Below are positions 24,199 to 30,893 of a DNA stretch of 30,893 nucleotides, piece after piece. Origin of the DNA: GWC2-40-17 sp035400705 (lineage in GTDB: Bacteria > Patescibacteriota > Patescibacteriia > Magasanikbacterales > UBA10003); NCBI GenBank assembly GCA_035400705.1, contig DAOMZV010000008.1:1-30893 (forward strand), in the 5' to 3' direction. The notes under the pieces are model-generated. The model ran no database searches and was not told the origin of the DNA. It saw nothing but the letters and a program-made list of their open reading frames with translations. A program made the position numbers and the translations under genes. How positions within the stretch are numbered: position 1 is the stretch's first letter; every line of letters starts with the position of its first letter.

Positions 24199-24420
24199 CT
24201 ACTTTAAAGTGAAAACCACCACCAAAGAATAAATGGCGATAGCTTCAGCAAAAGCCGCACCTAACAACATAGGCACAAACAATTTACCAGAAGCTTCTGG
24301 GTTTCTGCCAATAGCTTCCATAGCCTTAGCCACAATCTTACCAATAGCAAAAGCAGGAAAAATACCGCCAATTGCCATAGTAGCGCCTTTCATAATTGTC
24401 ACAATTGATTCATGATCCAT
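24199..24420 (-). CDS. atpE: ATP synthase F0 subunit c
   Basis: Ring subunit carrying the transported ion. The 73 residues form two transmembrane helices joined by the polar loop RNPEASG (39-45). The ion-binding acid is E59 in GAAFAEAIAIYSLVV. Helix one reads AIGGIFPAFAIGKIVAKAMEAIG, so the Gly-x-Gly-x-Gly repeat typical of c-rings is largely replaced. The residues that bind sodium in Na+-type rings (Gln in helix one; Val and Ser/Thr around the acid) are Ile, Phe and Ala here, so proton coupling is more likely. Gaps of 78 bases upstream and 56 downstream are wider than elsewhere in the operon. Confidence 0.95.
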   Translation of the reverse strand: MDHESIVTIMKGATMAIGGIFPAFAIGKIVAKAMEAIGRNPEASGKLFVPMLLGAAFAEAIAIYSLVVVFTLK

Positions 24421-24498
24421 ATTTTTAAAACGTCTTCCGCGGGACTTATTTTTTAATGAATTATATTTTTGCCTCAGTTGACGTTAAATTTATATTTT
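24421..24498 (-). promoter_or_regulatory. Long atpB-atpE intercistronic leader with a possible internal promoter
   Basis: This 78-base gap is the widest in the ATP synthase operon. On the minus strand it has a perfect TATAAT (24460-24465) with a poor -35 (TTTAAC, 24483-24488, 17-base spacer). AACGTC and GACGTT are complementary across about 50 bases. It could serve as an extra promoter or a structured leader raising c-subunit output. Evidence is modest. Confidence 0.3.
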
Positions 24499-25275
24499 TT
24501 AATGATTTTCTTCTCCGTGGGTTTCCATTGTTGCCACTGTTAGATAAACTAGGGTCAACATGGCAAACACTGCTGCCTGTATCAACCCCACTAAAATTTC
24601 CAATAACATAAAAGGGGCCGGCACAATTAAACCAACAATAGCAGAAATAACTGAAATCAAAACTTCACCAGCAAAAATATTACCAAACAACCTGAGAGAT
24701 AAAGATAAAACTTTTGCGGCTTCACTGATTAATTCAATTAAACCAACTGCCATTTCTACAATAGCAGTAAAAATAGCCACCGGACCTTTTTTAATACTCT
24801 TAACTAAGGTGCCAATTTGTATAAATTTATTAGCATAAGTGAAAAAACCTACAGTCAAAAACCCAAAAACATGGGAAGAAAATACTGAAACCAAAGCCAT
24901 GGCTAAGGTTAAATTTAAATCCGTATTAGCTGGACGCAAAATCATTTTATGATTCCAAGTAATACTACCCGTGCCTGGTAATTGACCTAACCAATTAGAA
25001 AGTAAAATAAAAAAGAAGACCGAACCGACAATTGGCAAAAAACGCAAAGTCTTTTTTCGGTCTCCTGTAACCTGATCAAAATAATCCATTAACAACTCTA
25101 GAATGTGTTCAAAAAAATTTTGGATCCCTGATGGCCTTAAGTTGATACTTTTTTTAATTAAAATACCCACTACTAAAAAAATAATTGTGCCTAATAAGGC
25201 ATTAATCATTGTATTGGTTACATTGATTCCGCCAATTCGGCCTAAAACATCTGGCACTAAAGCAGGGATATGCAT
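24499..25275 (-). CDS. atpB: ATP synthase F0 subunit a
   Basis: Membrane stator forming the two ion half-channels. The 258 residues have about five or six transmembrane helices. The essential arginine is R195 in VLSLSLRLFGNIFAGE. Other family marks are FLPIVGSVFFFILLSNWLGQLPG, PANTDLNLTLAMAL and the final QAAVFAMLTLVYL. It starts 5 bases after the atpZ/I-like gene. No Shine-Dalgarno. Confidence 0.97.
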   Translation of the reverse strand: MHIPALVPDVLGRIGGINVTNTMINALLGTIIFLVVGILIKKSINLRPSGIQNFFEHILELLMDYFDQVTGDRKKTLRFLPIVGSVFFFILLSNWLGQLPGTGSITWNHKMILRPANTDLNLTLAMALVSVFSSHVFGFLTVGFFTYANKFIQIGTLVKSIKKGPVAIFTAIVEMAVGLIELISEAAKVLSLSLRLFGNIFAGEVLISVISAIVGLIVPAPFMLLEILVGLIQAAVFAMLTLVYLTVATMETHGEENH

Positions 25276-25280
25276 AATAT

Positions 25281-25529
25281 TTATTTTATCTTTTTATACT
25301 CTTCTCCGTAAATTTTAGCTTTTTTATAGATAAGTTTTGCTGAAATAATTGCCGCTAAAACAAAACCTAAAACTAAAAATAGTGGGGATTTATGATATTT
25401 TTCATCTAACCATTGACCCAAAAGAGCTAAAATAACCACTGGAACAGCAATAGATGCCCCAAAATCTCCGGCAATCTTCAAACCAAACAAATAATAAGAA
25501 CGATCATTTTTAACTTCTTTTTTATCCAT
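25281..25529 (-). CDS. AtpZ/AtpI-like ATP synthase accessory membrane protein
   Basis: First gene of the ATP synthase operon, 82 residues with two transmembrane helices (about 23-41 and 49-67) separated by GQWLDEKYHKSPLF. This matches the AtpZ/AtpI family of small proteins linked to c-ring assembly or Mg2+/Ca2+ supply. Sequence alone does not separate AtpI from AtpZ, though the size and two-helix form favour AtpZ. Promoter and dyad lie directly upstream; the expected leader is about 11 bases. Confidence 0.85.
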   Translation of the reverse strand: MDKKEVKNDRSYYLFGLKIAGDFGASIAVPVVILALLGQWLDEKYHKSPLFLVLGFVLAAIISAKLIYKKAKIYGEEYKKIK

Positions 25530-25540
25530 AAAATAAAGAT

Positions 25541-25566
25541 GGCTATATTCTACTAAAAATATAGCC
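25541..25566. repeat. Perfect 9-bp dyad at the ATP synthase promoter
   Basis: GGCTATATT (25541-25549), 8-base loop, AATATAGCC (25558-25566). It covers the -10 and most of the spacer of the atp promoter and ends right at the predicted start. As RNA it would form only in transcripts reading through from tatD, where it is followed by ATCTTTATTTT, so it may be a weak terminator, an operator, or both. Confidence 0.65.
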
Positions 25567-25575
25567 TAGCGTCAA
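25547..25575 (-). promoter_or_regulatory. Promoter of the ATP synthase operon
   Basis: Minus strand TTGACG (25570-25575), 17-base spacer, TAGAAT (25547-25552); each matches consensus at 5 of 6. Predicted start about 25540, with the atpZ/I-like ATG at 25529. Confidence 0.78.
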
Positions 25576-25608
25576 GTATTTTTTAAACTCAAAATGTGAA
25601 TAAATGGC

Positions 25609-26454
25609 TTAAACCAATTTAAACAATTTTTGAGCGTTATTAGAAGTTAAATCTAGTGTTTCCTGTAAACTAATTTTTTTTATTTCAGAGATTTTTTTAG
25701 CCACCTCTTCAACCATCCAGGGTTCACATCTTTGTCCCCTATAAGCTTGAGGGGCTAAATAGGGAGAATCTGTTTCAATAACCATCCTCTCTAAGGGAAT
25801 ATTTTTAACAACTTCTAAAATATCTAGAGTTGGCTGCGGATTATTTTTTTTAGGTGGGAAAGTAATTACACCAGTAAAACCAATATAAAAACCTAGTTCG
25901 AGATATTTTTGTGCCGCTAGCCAATTCCCAGTATAACAATGGATCACCCCCCTAACAGAATTGGGTTTAATTTGTGATTGTAATAAATCAATCATTTCTT
26001 TGTCTGCTTCGCGCACATGAACTACCAGCGCCTTATTCAATTCTTGGGCAAAATTTAATTGTTGTAAAAAAATGGACTGCTGTTTGGCTAAAACTTTTTC
26101 TTTTTCTATATTTTCAGGCAAATGATATAAATCCAAACCACACTCTCCTATTCCAACTACCTTAGAACTTTGAGCTAAAGAAGAGTAGTAACTCTCATCA
26201 AAATTTTCTTCGCGTGATAAAAAATGACTCTCCTCTTCATCAATTATAGTAGGAAATAAATGGCTAGGATGTAGTCCGATGGTTGCCCAAACTCCTTGAT
26301 GTGATTCTGCTATTTCTACAGCCAACCGACTAGTATCTTTTTGGGTTCCCACCGTATTAATTAACGTATTTTTTTCTTGGCAACGATTTAAAACCTTTAA
26401 AGAATCATTTTTAAAGGCGGAAAATTGAACGTGACAATGAGTATCAAACATCAT
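25609..26454 (-). CDS. tatD: TatD-family metal-dependent DNase/hydrolase
   Basis: Amidohydrolase-fold nuclease thought to act in DNA quality control or 3'-end processing. From the ATG at 26454 (281 residues) all metal ligands are visible: DTHCH (H6, H8), GIGECGLDL (E104), VVHVREA (H146), VIHCYTG (H172), and IETDSPYLAP (D229). The frame extends upstream to 26502, but that would add 16 residues with no TatD similarity and deepen the overlap with cvpA. The chosen ATG overlaps the cvpA TGA as ATGA, a classic coupling arrangement. Last gene of rsmI-metG-cvpA-tatD. Confidence 0.94.
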   Translation of the reverse strand: MMFDTHCHVQFSAFKNDSLKVLNRCQEKNTLINTVGTQKDTSRLAVEIAESHQGVWATIGLHPSHLFPTIIDEEESHFLSREENFDESYYSSLAQSSKVVGIGECGLDLYHLPENIEKEKVLAKQQSIFLQQLNFAQELNKALVVHVREADKEMIDLLQSQIKPNSVRGVIHCYTGNWLAAQKYLELGFYIGFTGVITFPPKKNNPQPTLDILEVVKNIPLERMVIETDSPYLAPQAYRGQRCEPWMVEEVAKKISEIKKISLQETLDLTSNNAQKLFKLV

Positions 26455-26966
26455 AGAATGACTGCCTGAATCTGTTTTAACGCAGCTGGTAAAAGTGGCC
26501 ACAAAACACTAGAAATTTTAATTAAAGAATTAGCCACTTCTGATTTTAATAGAGAATTTATCACCCAATCACTAAAAGGAAATTTACTCACAAAAAATAA
26601 AGTCAAACCCAAAAATAAAGTACCTTCAGCCAAACCAAAAACAAAACCCAGCAAACGATTAATTGTACTTAAAAATGGTATTATTTTAATAATATTAAAG
26701 AGTTTCTCTATCAGCCAAAAAACAAATCCCACTAAACGATTGGCAATAATAAAAATTAAAATAAAAACAATAAATTTAACAAGATTTTCATTACCACCGG
26801 TTAACGACCAAACCCAAGAGGAAATAGGCCCATAATAATGGCTAGAAACATAAGCACCAAAAACTGTTCCGATTAAAGAACCAAGGGTATGAATAAAACC
26901 AAACCAAAGACCAAACAGAGAAAATCCACCTAAAATTATTAGCAAAATTATATCTGCGTGGCTCAT
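26451..26966 (-). CDS. CvpA-family membrane protein
   Basis: Integral membrane protein of the CvpA (colicin V production) family, whose biochemical role is not settled. The 171 residues start MSHADIILLIILGGFSLFGLWFGFIHTLGSLIGTVFGAYVS, the characteristic first two helices with the Gly-rich turn. Two more helices follow (about 62-86 and 103-126) with FIIANRLVGFVFWLIEKL between. It ends with a TGA that overlaps the tatD start, and begins 7 bases after metG. Confidence 0.85.
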   Translation of the reverse strand: MSHADIILLIILGGFSLFGLWFGFIHTLGSLIGTVFGAYVSSHYYGPISSWVWSLTGGNENLVKFIVFILIFIIANRLVGFVFWLIEKLFNIIKIIPFLSTINRLLGFVFGLAEGTLFLGLTLFFVSKFPFSDWVINSLLKSEVANSLIKISSVLWPLLPAALKQIQAVIL

Positions 26967-26973
26967 ATTTTTA

Positions 26974-28491
26974 TTAGATTATTCTGGGAAAAATCGGTTC
27001 CCCTTTATTAATTTTTGTTTTAGGTTTTATTCCTCCCCAAACCTTAGCTTCCAACCAGTTGCGTGATTTTTCTTGACCAATTTCTAAACCTAATTGTAAC
27101 CAAATTTTTTCACTAGTCTCTGGCATTATTGGCAACAACATCCACCCAATCTGTCTTAATGATTCTAAAAGATTATATAAAACATCATTTAGCCGGTCGA
27201 GGTTATCTTTGGCCAACTGCCAGGGCTTTTCTTGTTCAATTAATTTATTTGACCCTTGGACCAACTTCCAGATGGCATCCAGTGCTTCATCAAAATGGTA
27301 TTCATTCATAGCCTGTTCATAATCTTTCCAAACATCAATTTCACAGGCCAAAGATAAGCTCTCTGATTTATTAGAATGTTCTGGAACTAATCCCTGACAA
27401 TATTTTTCTGTCATGGATAAAGTTCGATGCAACAAATTACCAAATTCATTAGCTAAATCAGTATTATAGTGTTCCTTTAGATGTACCAAAGAAAAATCTC
27501 CATCTTCACCAAACTTAATTTCTCGAAAAAGAAAATAACGAATAGCATCTAAAGTATAAATTTTTGCCACCTCCACAGGATCAACAACGTTGCCCAAAGA
27601 TTTACTCATTTTTTCTCCATTAATAGTAAAAAAACCGTGAGCAAAAATAGTTTTAGGCAGGGGCAATTCAGCTGACATTAACATGGCTGGCCAAATAACA
27701 GCATGGAACTTTAAAATATCTTTAGCCATTAAATGTAAATCTGCTGGCCACCACTTTTTAAATTTAGTTTCATTTCTACCAAAATCTACAGCTGTTAAAT
27801 AGTTTATTAAAGCATCAAACCAAACATAAATACCCTGGGTCTTATCTAAGGGGAAAGGAATGCCGCATTTCAAGTTAGGACGAGAAATACTAATATCATT
27901 CAAATTGTTAATATAATTAATCACTTCAGCTTGTCTTTTTTCTGGACGAATAAAATCAGGGTGAACATTTAAATGTTTTAAAAGAGCTTCACGATAATTG
28001 GTCAAACGAAAAAAATAGTTTTCTTCGCTAATTTTACGCGGCTCCTTAAGATGATACTGACACTTTCCATCTATCAAATCCCTCTCAGTTAAAAAGGCTT
28101 CACAGCCATCACAATACAAACCCTCGTAAACGCCTTTATAAATATCGCCTTTTTTATTAACTCGATCAAAAAAAGACCTCACTGTTTCTTCATGTCTTTT
28201 TTCAGTTGTTCTAATAAAATCATCATTGGTTATATTTAACTCATCCCAAGTTGTTTGCCAACGGCCACTCATGGTATCTAAATATTTTTTTAAATCAGTT
28301 TCACCTTTTTTAATCGCTGCTTCGGCATTCTTTTGACTGTTTTCATCAGTCCCAGTTACAAACAAGACTTCATCCCCTTTTAATCTTCTATAACGAGCGA
28401 TGGTGTCTGCTGATAAAGTGGTGTAAGCATGACCAATATGTGGCAAATCATTAACATAATAAATTGGTGTAGTCAAATAAAATTTACTCAT
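26974..28491 (-). CDS. metG: Methionine--tRNA ligase
   Basis: Class I synthetase for tRNA-Met. The 505 residues give the short form without the C-terminal EMAP-like dimerisation domain. HIGH signature HIGH at 18-21 (NDLPHIGHAYTTLSAD), KMSKS at 294-298 (NGEKMSKSLGNVVDP). The knuckle insert has one zinc site: C127, C130, C144 and H147 (YCDGCEAF, GKCQYH). The C-terminal helical anticodon domain contains EKPWQLAK. It starts 5 bases after rsmI. The clustering with tatD and rsmI is common in bacteria. Confidence 0.97.
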   Translation of the reverse strand: MSKFYLTTPIYYVNDLPHIGHAYTTLSADTIARYRRLKGDEVLFVTGTDENSQKNAEAAIKKGETDLKKYLDTMSGRWQTTWDELNITNDDFIRTTEKRHEETVRSFFDRVNKKGDIYKGVYEGLYCDGCEAFLTERDLIDGKCQYHLKEPRKISEENYFFRLTNYREALLKHLNVHPDFIRPEKRQAEVINYINNLNDISISRPNLKCGIPFPLDKTQGIYVWFDALINYLTAVDFGRNETKFKKWWPADLHLMAKDILKFHAVIWPAMLMSAELPLPKTIFAHGFFTINGEKMSKSLGNVVDPVEVAKIYTLDAIRYFLFREIKFGEDGDFSLVHLKEHYNTDLANEFGNLLHRTLSMTEKYCQGLVPEHSNKSESLSLACEIDVWKDYEQAMNEYHFDEALDAIWKLVQGSNKLIEQEKPWQLAKDNLDRLNDVLYNLLESLRQIGWMLLPIMPETSEKIWLQLGLEIGQEKSRNWLEAKVWGGIKPKTKINKGEPIFPRII

Positions 28492-28496
28492 AACAT

Positions 28497-29174
28497 TTAA
28501 TTTTCTATAACAATAACAAATTCTCCTTTAATTGAACCTTCTTCTAATAAATTAGATATTTGATTGATTTTTCCTCGATAAATAGTTTCAAACTGTTTAG
28601 TTAATTCTCGACACAACACAATTCTTTTCTGATTATCAAAATTATTTTTAATATCTTCCAATGTTTTCAAAATACGATGCGTTGATTCATAAAAAACCAA
28701 TGTTCCTGTGATATTAGCCAAATCCTGAAAATATTTTTGACGTTTATTTTTTAAGGGTGGAAAACCGCCGAAATAAAATTTATCAGTAGCAAAACCAGAA
28801 ACTGATAAGGCGGTTACCACAGCCGAAGCCCCGGGAATCGGCACAATTTTAATTTCTGGGTTATTTTGGAGTAAAAAATCAACCAATAAATTGCCCGGGT
28901 CGCTTATACCAGGGGTACCAGCATCAGTAATTAAGGCTAATTTTTTATTTGCCTCTAACAAATTTAAAATTTCTTTAAATTTTTTCTCCGAACTATGCTG
29001 ATGCAAACTAATGGTTTTGGTACTAATACCAAAATGACTTAAAAGTTTTTGGGAATCGCGCGTATCTTCACAAAGAACAAAATCAACATTTTTTAAAGTT
29101 TCTAAAGCGCGTTCCGTTATGTCTTTTAAGTTGCCGATAGGAGTGGCTACAATATATAAAATGCCGCTAGTCAT
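28497..29174 (-). CDS. rsmI: 16S rRNA 2'-O-ribose methyltransferase RsmI (C1402)
   Basis: Uses S-adenosylmethionine to methylate the 2'-OH of 16S rRNA C1402. The 225 residues carry LYIVATPIGNLKDIT (6-20), VLCEDTRDSQKLLSHFGI, the SAM-loop TDAGTPGISDPG (83-94), VPIPGASAVVTALSVSGF, and FYESTHRI. This is the catalytic tetrapyrrole-methylase-like domain only; the C-terminal extension seen in E. coli RsmI is absent. It has its own strong promoter with a leader of about 3 bases, so it is probably translated from a leaderless or near-leaderless mRNA. First gene of the metG-cvpA-tatD unit. Confidence 0.95.
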   Translation of the reverse strand: MTSGILYIVATPIGNLKDITERALETLKNVDFVLCEDTRDSQKLLSHFGISTKTISLHQHSSEKKFKEILNLLEANKKLALITDAGTPGISDPGNLLVDFLLQNNPEIKIVPIPGASAVVTALSVSGFATDKFYFGGFPPLKNKRQKYFQDLANITGTLVFYESTHRILKTLEDIKNNFDNQKRIVLCRELTKQFETIYRGKINQISNLLEEGSIKGEFVIVIEN

Positions 29175-29183
29175 AGCAGCATT

Positions 29184-29212
29184 ATTATATCTTAATTTTA
29201 CGTAAAAGGCAA
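29184..29212 (-). promoter_or_regulatory. Promoter of rsmI-metG-cvpA-tatD
   Basis: Minus strand TTGCCT (29207-29212), 17 bases, perfect TATAAT (29184-29189). The -35 overlaps the 3' arm of the upstream terminator. Predicted start about 29177, with the ATG at 29174. Confidence 0.82.
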
Positions 29213-29235
29213 TTGATTATTCCAAATCAATTGCC
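29208..29235 (-). terminator. Terminator of the desulfurase-scaffold-ferredoxin unit, overlapping the ferredoxin end
   Basis: Perfect 11-bp stem GGCAATTGATT / AATCAATTGCC with a 6-base loop, followed on the minus strand by TTTT. The 5' arm is the last codons of the ferredoxin gene, and the stop codon lies at the loop/3' arm. The 3' arm also supplies most of the rsmI -35. Confidence 0.75.
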
Positions 29236-29402
29236 TGAACTGGACAAGAAGCTGCGGCATCTTTTAAAGAGGCGGCAGTATCAGAAGGTGGGTTGATAGC
29301 TTCAACCTTAAGACCACTTTCATCCCACTTAAAAGATCCTGGACAAAGAGCAACACAAGTGCCACATCCAATACATTTATTTTTATCAATTTTTATTTTC
29401 AT
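29217..29402 (-). CDS. Small [4Fe-4S] ferredoxin
   Basis: Electron carrier of 61 residues. CIGCGTCVALCP at 10-21 and ASCPVQAI near 51-58 give C10, C13, C16 and C53 as the cluster ligands; C20 is a fifth cysteine. This matches the single-cluster Thermotoga-type ferredoxins, where the extra cysteine is not a ligand of that cluster. It starts 2 bases after the scaffold gene, so it probably supplies electrons for Fe-S assembly or is itself a main client. The 3' end doubles as a terminator arm. Confidence 0.94.
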   Translation of the reverse strand: MKIKIDKNKCIGCGTCVALCPGSFKWDESGLKVEAINPPSDTAASLKDAAASCPVQAIDLE

Positions 29403-29404
29403 AT

Positions 29405-30070
29405 TTAAGCGCCAAAATATTTTTCTTTATAAAATCTAATTAAATCTTCAATGGTGGGTATGGTTTGAGGATTGCCAATGCCTACTTTTAATTTTTTTTG
29501 AACCTCTTCTAAATTGGTCGCTCCATCCAAAACCGCTTGTTCAATATCACGGTCGGTGATCTTGAGTTCTTCATCAATAATCCTGCTACCTTCCACAACC
29601 ACTCTTTGATGCTGCCCGCTTTTATGAAAATAATCGTTAATAGCCGCCCGTAAAGCTTTATCACCCAAAACTGAACAATGTACTTTCCGAGAAGGTAACC
29701 CTCCTAATCTCTCCATTATATCTTGAGGCTTGATTTTTAAAGCTTTATCCAATTTCATTCCACCTTTTTCTGTAATCATAACACTCAATACCGAGGTTGA
29801 AGCGATGGCCGAACCACAGCCAAATGTTCGCCAGCGGCAATCCTTAATTTTATCTGTTTTAGAATCAATTTTAAGCCATAAAACCATTTCGTCACCACAA
29901 GCAGGAGAACCAACCCGACCAATCCCGTTGGCCTGAAACTCATCTTCTTCTCCGGTTTTCATAAAATTGCGAGGGTTAAAAAAATGATCCTTAACAATGT
30001 CAGAATAGTACCAAGCCTGTCCATCATTTTCTACACCGTCAATATTTTTTGTATTTTTAGAAGTAGACAT
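29405..30070 (-). CDS. IscU/NifU-like Fe-S cluster scaffold with a cysteine-less BFD-like C-terminus
   Basis: Assembles Fe-S clusters from sulfur delivered by the desulfurase next door. Residues about 19-150 are an IscU/NifU N-domain with the three scaffold cysteines C58 (GSPACGDEM, with D60), C85 (TFGCGSAIASTS) and C132 (KVHCSVLGDKALRAAI). The LPPVK chaperone-docking motif reads LPSRK here (125-129). The C-terminus (about 164-215) aligns by eye with the NifU central BFD-like [2Fe-2S] domain: ITDRDIEQAV...NLEEVQKKLKVG...IPTIEDLI. The four cysteines of that domain are replaced by D, E, N and T. It starts 5 bases after the desulfurase. Confidence 0.9.
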   Translation of the reverse strand: MSTSKNTKNIDGVENDGQAWYYSDIVKDHFFNPRNFMKTGEEDEFQANGIGRVGSPACGDEMVLWLKIDSKTDKIKDCRWRTFGCGSAIASTSVLSVMITEKGGMKLDKALKIKPQDIMERLGGLPSRKVHCSVLGDKALRAAINDYFHKSGQHQRVVVEGSRIIDEELKITDRDIEQAVLDGATNLEEVQKKLKVGIGNPQTIPTIEDLIRFYKEKYFGA

Positions 30071-30075
30071 AACAA

Positions 30076-30893
30076 TTATTTTTTATATCCAGGATGAGTT
30101 CTTTTTTGTTGTTCGTTTACTGATAAATGAACCGGTGATAATTCTCTTAATTTTTCTACTATACCGGGCATAATCTTAATGAAATAATCCAAATCAGCTT
30201 TAGTATTACAATGTCCTAAAGTTAAACGCAGTGAACCATGAGCTAGCTCATAGGGCAGACCTAAAGCCAGTAAAACATGAGACGGCTCTAAAGACTCTGA
30301 ATCACAAGCGGAACCAGTAGCGGCCTGAATACCTGCTTCATCTAAATATAACAGCATGGCTTCCCCTTCTATATCTGGAATACTAAAATTTAAATTATTA
30401 GGTAAACGATTTTCCCAAGAACCATTTAATCTTAAACGAGTAATTTTTTTATTCAAACTTTTCCATAAATAATCACGTAAATCAGTTAATCTTTTATTTT
30501 CTTGATTTTTATTTTTTTGGATTAGTTGTAAGGACTCGGAAAAACCAACAATTCCCGCTACATTTTCTGTTCCCGAACGCCAACCAAACTCTTGTCCCCC
30601 ACCAAAAATTAAGGGTTCGATTAAAACATCTTTCTTCTTAAACAAGGCACCCACTCCTTTCGGTCCATAAATTTTTCCAGCATTCAAAGTTAATAAATCT
30701 ACGTGTAATTTATTAATATCTAATTCTAAAGCTCCAGCCGCTTGACAAGCATCAGTATGAAATAGCACTCTTAGGCGACTCTCTTTTTTTTCTTGATTAT
30801 ATTTTTTTATCGCTTTGCCAATTTCGGCGATTGGTTCGATTGTACCAATCTCATTATTAGCATACATGATTGTAACTAAAATAGTTTCTGGCT
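30076..30893 (-). CDS. Cysteine desulfurase (IscS/NifS-like), C-terminal part (cut by window edge)
   Basis: PLP enzyme that takes sulfur from cysteine for Fe-S clusters. The frame runs off the window: the eight codons before the ATG at 30867 read PETILVTI and join MYANNEIGTIEP, the usual family stretch, so that ATG is internal. Visible marks are FHTDACQAAG (PLP-binding Asp/Gln), the Schiff-base lysine in NAGKIYGPKGVGALF, RSGTENVAGIVGF, and the catalytic loop cysteine in TGSACDSES. The residue before the lysine, normally His, is Gly. First visible gene of the desulfurase-scaffold-ferredoxin unit; the N-terminal part is missing. Confidence 0.94.
   Translation of the reverse strand, partial: PETILVTIMYANNEIGTIEPIAEIGKAIKKYNQEKKESRLRVLFHTDACQAAGALELDINKLHVDLLTLNAGKIYGPKGVGALFKKKDVLIEPLIFGGGQEFGWRSGTENVAGIVGFSESLQLIQKNKNQENKRLTDLRDYLWKSLNKKITRLRLNGSWENRLPNNLNFSIPDIEGEAMLLYLDEAGIQAATGSACDSESLEPSHVLLALGLPYELAHGSLRLTLGHCNTKADLDYFIKIMPGIVEKLRELSPVHLSVNEQQKRTHPGYKK

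Noticed and set aside
26455..26502. Longer TatD start at 26502
   Set aside because: The extra residues have no TatD similarity and lie inside cvpA. ATG 26454 overlaps the cvpA TGA as ATGA and begins directly before the DTHCH motif.
1..30893. CRISPR array, insertion sequence, prophage or alternative UGA-Gly code
   Set aside because: No regularly spaced repeats, transposase, integrase or phage genes were seen. cvpA ends at TGA, and genes have normal lengths under the standard bacterial code.

Overview
The window looks like chromosome of an AT-rich, small-genome bacterium, most likely a member of the Candidate Phyla Radiation (Patescibacteria, Parcubacteria-like). That assignment is inference from the style of the region: densely packed core genes with gaps of 2-17 bases, almost no Shine-Dalgarno sequences, shortened or fused versions of familiar proteins, and the linkage of Fe-S assembly, MetRS, CvpA/TatD, an F-type ATP synthase, a helicase-nuclease and the mre cluster. 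No marker gene in the window settles the lineage. TGA is used as a stop (cvpA), so the recoded UGA-Gly genetic code of some CPR lineages is not in use. No mobile element, CRISPR array, tRNA or rRNA was seen.

Layout. Bases 1-1258 hold the N-terminal 419 codons of clpB (minus strand), with a clear sigma-70-type promoter and a perfect CIRCE operator. A 370-base divergent gap (1259-1628) also carries a candidate structured RNA ending in an intrinsic terminator. On the plus strand follow a WecG/TagA glycosyltransferase-Nudix fusion, gltX, and a secreted coiled-coil M23 peptidase. A 547-base convergent gap (5627-6173) has no gene but contains terminators, perfect hairpins and a second candidate RNA. 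Everything after that is on the minus strand. Read in transcription order (right to left) it is: cysteine desulfurase (cut by the window end), an IscU/NifU-like scaffold and a ferredoxin; then rsmI-metG-cvpA-tatD; then the ATP synthase operon (atpZ/I-like, a, c, b, delta, alpha, gamma, beta, epsilon) with a small beta-carbonic anhydrase as its last gene; then a UvrD-type helicase fused to a RecB/AddB-like nuclease; then a small membrane protein-mreB-mreC-mreD-mrdA-greA; and finally lysS-serS-ftsQ.

How the genes fit together. The mre/mrdA genes, FtsQ, the M23 peptidase and the WecG-type transferase all point to a walled cell with controlled elongation and division. The desulfurase-scaffold-ferredoxin set makes Fe-S clusters, which the nuclease domain of the helicase probably needs. 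The ATP synthase looks complete and proton-type. Four aminoacyl-tRNA synthetases (Glu, Lys, Ser, Met), RsmI and GreA cover translation and transcription.

Most notable: (i) a perfect CIRCE at the clpB start site; (ii) two unassigned candidate structured RNAs; (iii) the glycosyltransferase-Nudix fusion; (iv) an IscU scaffold whose C-terminal BFD-like domain has lost all four cysteines; (v) compact junctions where a terminator or dyad overlaps the next promoter, and predicted start sites only a few bases before the start codon, suggesting leaderless or near-leaderless mRNAs. All functions are called by reading motifs. No alignments or folding programs were run.
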